A stretch of DNA of 14,544 bases from JANWLD01 sp035700225. GTDB lineage: Bacteria; Patescibacteriota; Saccharimonadia; Saccharimonadales; 2-12-FULL-41-12. The stretch lies in NCBI GenBank assembly GCA_035700225.1, contig DASSOT010000076.1, positions 1 through 14,544 on the forward strand, given 5' to 3'. A program made the position numbers and the translations under genes. This document shows positions 1 through 4,865 of the stretch, one piece after another (the stretch's first letter is position 1; the number at the start of each line of letters is the position of its first letter). The notes below the pieces were generated by a model, which had not been told where the DNA came from, searched no databases, and was given only the letters and a program-made list of their open reading frames with translations.

Positions 1-578
1 ATTACTCCCCAGCCTATGTAATCGGCCAGCTGTTCGGCGCAGGCGTCGTCTGAAACCTGTAGCATCGATTGCACACAGTCCTCTACGTTTATGCCATCCG
101 TCCATGTATATTGCCATCTATCGAATGGTAGCTTACTCTCCAGAGCCTCAAGCAGATAGAGCTTGTAAAGACTGCCTGCCGGGAAAACTTTGTCCGAGTT
201 TATATTGACCGTGGTGCTATCCTGCAGGTCATACATATAAATACCCCATGTCCGGTTATCAGGAAACTCGGCCAGTTTTTCTTCTAGCAGTTCCTTCAGA
301 GCGTCATTTTCTTTGCGGATTTCAAGCGAGGGTTTCGTATCCGGTTCAGCCAGAACAGATGTATTTACCCCTACATTATGCTGTTTTTGCAGTTCTGCCA
401 GGCGCTTTATGGCAGGCAGAGCAAACTGCGAACTCGTAAAAAAAACACCGCCTATCACAAGTAGAAGACTTGCATACAGTATCGTTACTCTGAAACGTTT
501 CTTCTGTTGTACGACACCGTGGCGATGATGAAAATAAGTACTACGACCAATATTAACAAGTTTTGGTTTGTGTTTCAC
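1..578 (-). CDS. Serine beta-lactamase/PBP-like protein, membrane-anchored (C-terminus beyond window)
   Basis: The first 192 codons of a minus-strand gene are visible; the rest lies past the left edge. The start is taken as GTG at 578, because an in-frame TAA stands six codons upstream and no ATG precedes the conserved part; no ribosome binding site is evident. A basic N-terminus (about residues 1-30) leads into one hydrophobic helix (about 33-47), which suggests an N-in signal anchor and an extracytoplasmic domain. A charged linker follows. The beta-lactamase fold then begins with the strand motif WGIYMYDL (111-118), an SLYK tetrad (Ser136, Lys139) matching the catalytic SxxK, and SDD (176-178) at the place of the SDN motif. 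The KTG region is not in the window. It could be a class A-type beta-lactamase (Beta-lactamase2 family) or a cell-wall peptidase; sequence alone does not separate these. Family assignment is good, substrate unknown. Confidence 0.8.
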   Translation of the reverse strand, partial: MKHKPKLVNIGRSTYFHHRHGVVQQKKRFRVTILYASLLLVIGGVFFTSSQFALPAIKRLAELQKQHNVGVNTSVLAEPDTKPSLEIRKENDALKELLEEKLAEFPDNRTWGIYMYDLQDSTTVNINSDKVFPAGSLYKLYLLEALESKLPFDRWQYTWTDGINVEDCVQSMLQVSDDACAEQLADYIGWGV

Positions 579-597
579 TTTTGTGATTTTTATTTAA

Positions 598-647
598 GGG
601 AGCCCGCAAAAAATTTCGAACTTACGAATATTTCCTGTCAGGCTCCC
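598..647 (-). promoter_or_regulatory. Long hairpin upstream of the beta-lactamase-like gene
   Basis: The outer arms GGGAGCC (598-604) and GGCTCCC (641-647) are perfect complements. Inside them AAATTTCG (611-618) pairs with CGAATATTT (625-633) with one bulged base, leaving a six-base loop. In the minus-strand transcript the structure ends about 20 bases before the GTG start. No T-run follows in the minus direction, so a terminator acting on this operon is unlikely. A T-rich stretch does follow on the plus strand, but no plus-strand gene is present. Function is inferred only from position. Confidence 0.45.
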
Positions 648-745
648 GATTTTTGTTGTTTTAGCGTTTTGTTTCGCTTTTCCAGCAACCAAGGTTGCCT
701 GGACCTAAGTTTACAGCAAGCAAACATCGGCGCAAGGTCACTTTT

Positions 746-862
746 TTGTGCACAAAATCAAAGCGTGTGAACAATTATTTACTAAACCTTTTTCCAACAC
801 TTTACAGAGGCGCTTAAGCCTTTTTATAGATGTATTAAATATAAAACCCAACCTGTGGATAA
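746..862 (-). other. Cluster of DnaA-box-like nonamers
   Basis: The minus strand reads TTATCCACA at 862-854, an exact match to the consensus DnaA box, and TTGTTCACA at 774-766, one base from the TTWTNCACA pattern. The word TTGTGCACA at 746-754 lies inside a palindrome and so reads similarly on both strands. An AT-rich segment (about 817-848) lies between the first two. This could mark DnaA binding, or be chance in AT-rich DNA. No dnaA gene or strand switch of coding direction is seen here, which argues against calling an origin. Confidence 0.25.
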
Positions 863-908
863 CTTAAAGCTGAACGGCTCGTTTATAAAATTTGTGTTCG
901 CTCGTGAA

Positions 909-1562
909 CTACCAATTAAGTACGATGTTTTGCATCGTTTCAACTATCTCTTTGTGGTCCGGAAGCACATTATCCTGATAGTAATGGTCTGTATCGATAT
1001 AGCTTTCAACGACGCTAAGACAACAGATATCATCTCCCAACAAGTGCATTCTGTCTACGGCAGGAACACTCGCCACAGGAGTAGCGATGATAATCTTCCT
1101 TGTTTTGATTGGTTTTAAGAAATCTGCCGCCACATCCAAAGATAAGCCGTTCCTCAGCCCATCCGACACTATTATTATGGTGTGATTCTTGAGCAATTTC
1201 TTCGGTATATCCGACTCTTCGTCCCCCACCCTGTTGAGCTTATGAAAAGCCAGCAACCTTTTCTCTTCGATTATCGAACGATAGTCCGCGTTAAGGACCT
1301 CCAGTTCGCCCATTGAATATTCATTATTGTAGGTGAATGTACCGGCAGAGCTCATGGTCGCTATGGGCTTTTGCTCCCCAGGTAGCTCTACATCCTCCAT
1401 TACTAGCAAAAAAACCGCCGTATGCAGGCGTTTTGCAATCTCCAACCCTATAACAACGCCGCCCTCATTCAGGCTTACGACTACGCAGTTTTCTGTCGCA
1501 TAATCCTTTAAGTTTTCGGCTATCATTTTCCCAGCCTCTTGGCGGTTGGCAAAATATCTCAT
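909..1562 (-). CDS. Phosphoribosyltransferase-like protein with altered PRPP loop
   Basis: The protein matches the layout of the stand-alone phosphoribosyltransferase family of the COG1926 type. It has an N-terminal F-x-NR-x-EAG-x-x-(I/L)A-x-x-L signature, then VVSLNEGGVVIGLEIAKRL where relatives have a PRGG loop, then a core strand and loop IIIVSDGLRNGLSL where relatives have DDGxxTG. The following strand IIIATPVASV and the end region YYQDN also fit the family. Both key loops are changed: Arg of PRGG is Glu, the first acidic residue of the PRPP loop is Ser, and the Thr is Asn. Activity is therefore uncertain. I chose the ATG at 1562, which gives 217 residues; a TTG two codons upstream (1568) is possible. 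Neither has a clear Shine-Dalgarno sequence. It lies 48 bases downstream of tlyA and is probably cotranscribed. Confidence 0.7.
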   Translation of the reverse strand: MRYFANRQEAGKMIAENLKDYATENCVVVSLNEGGVVIGLEIAKRLHTAVFLLVMEDVELPGEQKPIATMSSAGTFTYNNEYSMGELEVLNADYRSIIEEKRLLAFHKLNRVGDEESDIPKKLLKNHTIIIVSDGLRNGLSLDVAADFLKPIKTRKIIIATPVASVPAVDRMHLLGDDICCLSVVESYIDTDHYYQDNVLPDHKEIVETMQNIVLNW

Positions 1563-1610
1563 ATACAAAAGTTAGTTTATCACGATAATGCTTAACCCGG
1601 ACCGTCAAAA

Positions 1611-2333
1611 TCACTTTATTGGTCTAAGCATATAGAATCTTTCAATATTACCCTTGGGGCCGTGAACCTCTGAGTCTGATTTGTTGATTATTTTGAACCG
1701 GTCTGTTGCCCATTGTTCAAATTTTTTCAGTATATCTCTTCTCATACTTTCATTCTTTATCACACCTTTATGTTTATAATTTTCGTCTGTTTCAAACTGG
1801 GGCTTTACCATAGCTACAATGATGCATTCCAAAGGAATAATACGGGACAAATGCTCCAGAACCGGCCTTATACTAATGAATGATACGTCTACCAGACAAA
1901 AATCAATTTTTGTACTCAATTTTTTAACATCTCGGATGTCTGTTTGTTCGTGAAGTTCTACCTTATCATTGTTCCTAAGGTTCATATCCATCTGCTTTTT
2001 TCCTACGTCCACTGCTATTACTTTGACAGCGCCGCTCTGCAACGCAAAGTCTGTGAAGCCCCCAGTGCTACTGCCCACGTCCAGTACGGACTTACCGCGG
2101 AAGTCCAGCTTAAACTTATCCGAGACCGATTCAAGCTTAAGAGCACCCCGCGATACGTACTTTATCGGGGATGTGAGTTTAACAACGGATGTTTTTGCAA
2201 TATTCTTACTAGGTTTCGTAATAATATTTCCGTTGACTTCCACTTTGCCCAGCTTTATGTAGTTCTCAGCCTGGCTCCGTGTTGCCGTCAGACCCCTTTC
2301 AACGAGCAGTTTGTCGAGCCTGGAATTATTCAT
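1611..2333 (-). CDS. tlyA: TlyA-type rRNA 2'-O-methyltransferase (S4 domain + FtsJ-like)
   Basis: This family methylates ribose 2'-OH groups of cytidines in 16S and/or 23S rRNA, using S-adenosylmethionine. The 240 residues are the usual length. An N-terminal S4 RNA-binding domain (about 1-60) begins RLDKLLVERGL and continues with the typical KVEVNG turn. The conserved linker YVSRGALKLE (59-68) carries the candidate catalytic Lys66. The SAM-binding glycine loop VLDVGSSTGGF is at 83-93, the acidic residue after motif IV is Asp149 in DVSFIS, and VKPQFE is at 176-181. The C-terminal GPKGNIE element (225-231) is intact. The start lies two bases after the efp stop, so translation is probably coupled; no separate ribosome binding site is clear. 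Some family members act as hemolysins by name only; rRNA modification is the supported role. Confidence 0.93.
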   Translation of the reverse strand: MNNSRLDKLLVERGLTATRSQAENYIKLGKVEVNGNIITKPSKNIAKTSVVKLTSPIKYVSRGALKLESVSDKFKLDFRGKSVLDVGSSTGGFTDFALQSGAVKVIAVDVGKKQMDMNLRNNDKVELHEQTDIRDVKKLSTKIDFCLVDVSFISIRPVLEHLSRIIPLECIIVAMVKPQFETDENYKHKGVIKNESMRRDILKKFEQWATDRFKIINKSDSEVHGPKGNIERFYMLRPIK

Positions 2334-2335
2334 GT

Positions 2336-2902
2336 TTATGCTTTTTTACGTTCTCTGTAATTGCCCGTTGTCGTATCTACACTGATAATATCGCCAGTTT
2401 TGATAAAAGCGGGTACTCTTACGGAGACCCCTGTTTCCAACCTTGCATCTTTTGTAACGGCAGAACTCGTATCTCCGCGCACAGCCTCTTCTGCATACTC
2501 AACTTGCAAAAATACATTCTTCGGAAGTTCGACATTGATGACATTGCCGTTAAAATACTGGGCGGTGACCTGCTGGCTTTCCTTCAGATACTTTTCCTGC
2601 TCGCCTAATAAATGTTTGGGCACTTCAAAGGTTTCGTATGACTCACTATTCATAAAAAACAGGTTTTTGTCATCTGCATACAAAAATTGAGCGGGTGCAT
2701 TCTGTATGTCTGCAGATTTTATTGAATCATTTCCCTTGAAGGTTTTCTCCAGGACTTTGCCATCAAACAGACTCTTAATCTTTACGTTGACGATTGAGCC
2801 GCCGCGCCCCAATACCTTCTGGCTATATTCAATAACCTTATACGGAGTATCGTTGAGCTGGAAAATTGTTCCCTTTTTCAGGTCGGTTATAGATAAACTC
2901 AT
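2336..2902 (-). CDS. efp: Translation elongation factor P
   Basis: EF-P binds between the P and E sites of the ribosome and relieves stalling at consecutive prolines. The 188-residue length and three-domain layout are standard: a KOW-like domain (about 1-63), a central OB domain (about 66-127) and a C-terminal OB domain ending in the usual TTTGNYRER. The functional loop reads KVLGRGGS, so the tip residue aligned with the modified Lys34 of Escherichia coli is Arg33. In other bacteria an Arg tip can be rhamnosylated by EarP, while a Lys tip can be beta-lysylated; no modifying enzyme is visible here. A GAGGA Shine-Dalgarno lies four bases before the ATG. The gene follows rpsR by 21 bases and precedes tlyA by two, within the same apparent operon. 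Confidence 0.96.
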   Translation of the reverse strand: MSLSITDLKKGTIFQLNDTPYKVIEYSQKVLGRGGSIVNVKIKSLFDGKVLEKTFKGNDSIKSADIQNAPAQFLYADDKNLFFMNSESYETFEVPKHLLGEQEKYLKESQQVTAQYFNGNVINVELPKNVFLQVEYAEEAVRGDTSSAVTKDARLETGVSVRVPAFIKTGDIISVDTTTGNYRERKKA

Positions 2903-2923
2903 CTATTCCTCGCAAATATCGGT

Positions 2924-3127
2924 TTACCCGTTCTGTACGAAGGGCAACAACGCTATGTGCCTGGCACGCTTGATTGCTACTGCCAGCCTTCTTTGTTGGC
3001 TTTCGCTTAAGCCGGTTTTTTTTCGTGATTCAATTTGACCGTACTGGTTGACATATCTCTGCAGGGTTTTGAAATCCTTATAATCAAAGAATGCTACTTC
3101 TGTCCTTCTCTTAAAGATCTTTGCCAT
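2924..3127 (-). CDS. rpsR: 30S ribosomal protein S18
   Basis: S18 is a small basic protein that pairs with S6 on the platform of the 30S subunit. The 67-residue protein has the expected FFDYKDFKTLQRYV helix, the GQIESRKKTGLS turn and the near-invariant C-terminal signature LAVAIKRARHIALLPF. The N-terminus is short and lacks the cysteines seen in zinc-type S18 paralogs. A strong Shine-Dalgarno TAAGGAG seven bases before ATG fixes the start. It completes the classical rpsF-ssb-rpsR set but is separated from ssb by an unusually long folded spacer. Confidence 0.97.
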   Translation of the reverse strand: MAKIFKRRTEVAFFDYKDFKTLQRYVNQYGQIESRKKTGLSESQQRRLAVAIKRARHIALLPFVQNG

Positions 3128-3325
3128 TATATTCTCCTTATAAATTACAGTTTATTTACGGTTTCTAGGGTTTTCGCTTGACAGCAGTGCAAGGAAGTAA
3201 CGAGAATCGAACGAATCGTATTGTCAATACGGTGATTGAGACTCGCAGGTAACTGACACAGCAAAGCTCCAAGAGCGCCGGCAGTGTTCTGGCTGTGCCA
3301 GAAGCAGGCCGGTGCGGCGAAAATG
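3128..3325 (-). promoter_or_regulatory. Folded 198-base spacer between ssb and rpsR
   Basis: The transcribed spacer holds at least three perfect or near-perfect stems. The main one (3278-3312) starts 13 bases past the ssb stop. A four-pair stem GCTC/GAGC with a three-base loop sits at 3266-3276. A CGTATT/AATACG hairpin sits at 3217-3231. None is followed by a T-run in the direction of transcription, so simple intrinsic termination is not supported. The rpsR ribosome binding site lies at the downstream end. A TTGACA word occurs near the third stem, but I found no matching -10 at normal spacing. An attenuator, RNA-processing site or protein-binding leader for S18 synthesis is possible but inferred. 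Confidence 0.45.
3278..3312 (-). repeat. Stable two-tier hairpin after ssb
   Basis: The inner stem TTCTGGC (3287-3293) pairs perfectly with GCCAGAA (3297-3303) around a three-base loop. The outer stem CCGGC (3278-3282) pairs perfectly with GCCGG (3308-3312). The two tiers are separated by four-base internal loops on both sides. In total there are 12 pairs in 35 bases, mostly G-C. It is not followed by a run of T in the minus direction. Its placement directly after ssb suggests a role in protecting the upstream mRNA or as a nuclease processing site, which is inference. Confidence 0.6.
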
Positions 3326-3808
3326 CTAGAAAGGGATGTCGTCGATATTGATAGGTTCATCATCAACATCCTCTATCGAAACATCCTTCTCTTCCCCTTT
3401 GTCTTTTTTGGCGGTCTTAGCCGGGGTTGACCTGGCCGGACTTTCATCTGCGCCGAAATCACTTCCGCCGTTTCCGCCTCTGCCGCCAAGGAAGGTTACA
3501 TCCTGGGCAACCACTTCAAGCTTGCTTCGCTTTTGTCCGTCCTGTTCCCAGCTTCTGCTCTGCAAACGTCCGTTCACAAGCACCGGCCGACCTTTGGTTA
3601 CGTATTGTGCGACGCGCTCTCCCAGCGGTCCCCATGCCACGATGTCTACATAATCAGTGGCTTCTTTCCAATCTCCGTCCTGGCCTTTATAGCTTCTGTT
3701 CAAAGCTAAACTGAAACTACATACGCTCTGCCCGCTTGGAATCTGCCTGAGTTCCGGATCCCGGGTCAGGTTTCCCATCAAAATTACCTGGTTAAAACTT
3801 CTTGCCAT
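3326..3808 (-). CDS. ssb: Single-stranded DNA-binding protein
   Basis: SSB coats single-stranded DNA in replication and repair and recruits partner proteins through its C-terminal tip. The 160 residues comprise an OB fold (about 1-110) opening FNQVILMGNLTRDPELR, with the aromatic-containing strands YVDIVAWG and SRSWEQDGQKRSKLEVVAQDV. A flexible Gly-, Lys- and acid-rich linker (about 111-150) follows. The protein ends DDIPF, the intact partner-binding tip. A Shine-Dalgarno AGGAG lies seven bases before ATG, and the gap to the upstream rpsF stop is 22 bases. Length and order are typical for the rpsF-ssb-rpsR arrangement. Confidence 0.97.
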   Translation of the reverse strand: MARSFNQVILMGNLTRDPELRQIPSGQSVCSFSLALNRSYKGQDGDWKEATDYVDIVAWGPLGERVAQYVTKGRPVLVNGRLQSRSWEQDGQKRSKLEVVAQDVTFLGGRGGNGGSDFGADESPARSTPAKTAKKDKGEEKDVSIEDVDDEPINIDDIPF

Positions 3809-3830
3809 CTTAGTACTCCTCTACCCTATG

Positions 3831-4208
3831 CTACTCTTTCTCTTCTTCGCTGTCATCCGCTTCATTGCGCTCGGCGGCTTTCTTTGCTTTTTCGGCCTTG
3901 TCTTTTTCCGCCTTTTCGATAGCTTTCAAATCCGGACGAGTTATAAGATACCTGATTACTTCGTCAGTTATATTAAGAGTGGATTCGACTTTGCCGACAT
4001 TTTCCGCCGGTAACTCTACCGTATAGAAAACATAGACCGCGTGGTCCTGTTTTTTAATCTGGTAAGCAAGTTTTTTCTTGCCCCAGTTATCGGTTTTTAT
4101 TATCTTACCCTTGTTTTCGGAGATTAGTTTTTCAATCTTAGCCAACGGCTTTGATAGATCTATCTCCAACTGCGGGTCGAATAGAACCGCTATTTCATAT
4201 TGAATCAA
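3831..4208 (-). CDS. rpsF: 30S ribosomal protein S6
   Basis: S6 binds S18 and the central domain of 16S rRNA. The core (about 1-95) has the expected MIQYEIAVLFDPQ opening, the NWGKKKLAYQIKK segment (41-53) and LNITDEVIRYLI (78-89). A charged Lys/Glu-rich tail (about 98-125) ends the protein; variable acidic tails are known in this family. The start codon is TTG at 4208. An AGGAGG Shine-Dalgarno seven bases upstream supports it, and the nearby ATG is out of frame. The gene has its own candidate promoter and a GC-rich leader hairpin, and heads the rpsF-ssb-rpsR-efp-tlyA group. Confidence 0.96.
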   Translation of the reverse strand: MIQYEIAVLFDPQLEIDLSKPLAKIEKLISENKGKIIKTDNWGKKKLAYQIKKQDHAVYVFYTVELPAENVGKVESTLNITDEVIRYLITRPDLKAIEKAEKDKAEKAKKAAERNEADDSEEEKE

Positions 4209-4215
4209 AGAGCTT

Positions 4216-4221
4216 CCTCCT
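4216..4221 (-). promoter_or_regulatory. Shine-Dalgarno for rpsF deciding a TTG start
   Basis: The minus strand reads AGGAGG followed by seven bases and then TTG (4208-4206). This perfect anti-16S match at ideal spacing is the reason for accepting TTG; no in-frame ATG lies near the conserved N-terminus. Confidence 0.85.
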
Positions 4222-4229
4222 CTGGTTAA

Positions 4230-4256
4230 AGCCCGCGCGCACTACGGCCGCAAGCT
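4230..4256 (-). promoter_or_regulatory. GC-rich leader hairpin before rpsF, candidate S6:S18 autoregulatory site
   Basis: In the transcript AGCUUGCG pairs with CGCGGGCU (two G-U pairs), enclosing an 11-base loop that contains GCCG. It lies eight bases upstream of the Shine-Dalgarno. Leaders of rpsF operons in many bacteria carry a structured RNA with a conserved CCG that binds the S6:S18 complex. The position and the CCG fit that idea, but I cannot confirm the full consensus fold. Confidence 0.3.
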
Positions 4257-4273
4257 GAGTTAATAGTTAAGCT

Positions 4274-4302
4274 ATAATAACAGATTATCCCTGAGTTGCC
4301 AA
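4274..4302 (-). promoter_or_regulatory. Candidate sigma70-type promoter for the rpsF operon
   Basis: The minus strand reads TTGGCA (4302-4297), a 17-base spacer, then TATTAT (4279-4274). Each hexamer matches five of six consensus bases. It overlaps the last codons of the upstream 167-residue gene and would give a leader of about 60 bases holding the hairpin before rpsF. Confidence 0.55.
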
Positions 4303-4788
4303 AACTCTTTTTTTCGGCAATCTGCGCACGACATGCTCCCTTGAAGGCGCTCGCCCCCTGCGCCATGTTCCGCGAGCCCGGTATTCCCTGGCGGCCGCGG
4401 TCACGCTTTGGCCCATTTTTCTGGCTACTCTCTTGGTTCTATCCATGCCCGCCCGGAAATCCCTGCGCTCAGATTCAATTTTTTGGATGGTACTGCTTCT
4501 TACTGTCCTAGCGGATCTCAACGATGACAATGCTCGCACTGTGCGGGTCTGTTTGACCTCGATCGCGCGTACCGCCACAGGATCAACGACTATATCAGGT
4601 CCGGCAGTACCTTCTTCTTCCATATCGGGGCGATACGGGGTCACGGCGTCAACCGGCTCCCCTGTAATCTGTGCCAACTGCTGATATGCGGCATCCACTT
4701 CATCCTGTGGAGGCTTTCCGTTAAGGTGTGGTGCCGGCGCTACTTCACCACTAAATTCTACGCCCTTCGCGATTGCTCCCCTGTCCAT
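4285..4788 (-). CDS. Unknown 167-residue protein: acidic N-terminus, Arg-rich C-terminus
   Basis: I do not recognise a family. The first 70 residues are Pro- and acid-rich with little hydrophobic content (for example PDMEEEGTAGPD at 54-65). From about residue 74 on the chain is strongly basic, with many arginines including TWRRGRAPSR (141-150) and VVRRLPKKRV (153-162), and no cysteine. A short internal echo, RTVRALSS (82-89) and RTVRSS (94-99), is seen. There is no signal peptide or membrane helix. The two-part charge pattern would fit a nucleic-acid-associated or ribosome-associated protein, but this is inference. An AAAGGA ribosome binding site lies five bases before ATG. It sits 77 bases downstream of ftsK and its last codons overlap the rpsF promoter. 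It is likely real because the frame is open for its full length and has a good start. Confidence 0.65.
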   Translation of the reverse strand: MDRGAIAKGVEFSGEVAPAPHLNGKPPQDEVDAAYQQLAQITGEPVDAVTPYRPDMEEEGTAGPDIVVDPVAVRAIEVKQTRTVRALSSLRSARTVRSSTIQKIESERRDFRAGMDRTKRVARKMGQSVTAAAREYRARGTWRRGRAPSREHVVRRLPKKRVLATQG

Positions 4789-4865
4789 AAAAATCCTTTA
4801 TTTTTTTAAGAATACTAAATCTTTATATACAGTTACCATAAATAAAGTTCGCTGTCAAAGCTTCG

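Larger units (their letters stand above)
579..908. other. Gene-free 330-base spacer, AT-rich, several inverted repeats
   Basis: No convincing gene was found on either strand. The stretch lies between the end of the phosphoribosyltransferase-like gene and the GTG of the beta-lactamase-like gene. Its left half holds folded elements: a long hairpin (598-647), a small stem AGCG/CGCT (663-678), a stem of about nine pairs CCAGCAACC/GGTTGC(C)TGG with a two-base loop (682-702) and a 14-base perfect palindrome centred on GTGCAC (744-757). Its right half is AT-rich and carries a perfect TTATCCACA on the minus strand (854-862). It could be a structured 5' leader, an unrecognised small RNA or a protein-binding region. 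I saw no tmRNA, SRP RNA or RNase P RNA signature words. Confidence 0.6.

Noticed and set aside
598..660. Plus-strand terminator reading (GGGAGCC/GGCTCCC then T-rich)
   Set aside because: No plus-strand gene is supported anywhere in the window, and the stem is long-range with internal loops.
638..727. A 29-residue minus-strand frame starting ATG at 727, a possible leader peptide
   Set aside because: No Shine-Dalgarno, no run of regulatory codons, and its end lies inside the hairpin arm; too short to support.
3196..3225. T-arm-like word GTTCGATTC on the minus strand, hinting at a tRNA
   Set aside because: The flanking bases do not form a proper T stem, and no acceptor, anticodon arm or CCA context is found.
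3145..3369. A 74-codon minus-strand open frame overlapping the ssb end and the spacer
   Set aside because: It overlaps ssb in another frame, has no ribosome binding site, resembles no family, and its sequence is explained by the hairpin-forming spacer.
4830..4858. TTGACA upstream of the 167-residue gene as a promoter
   Set aside because: The -35 is perfect, but the hexamer at 17 bases is TAACTG, a poor -10; other spacings are no better.
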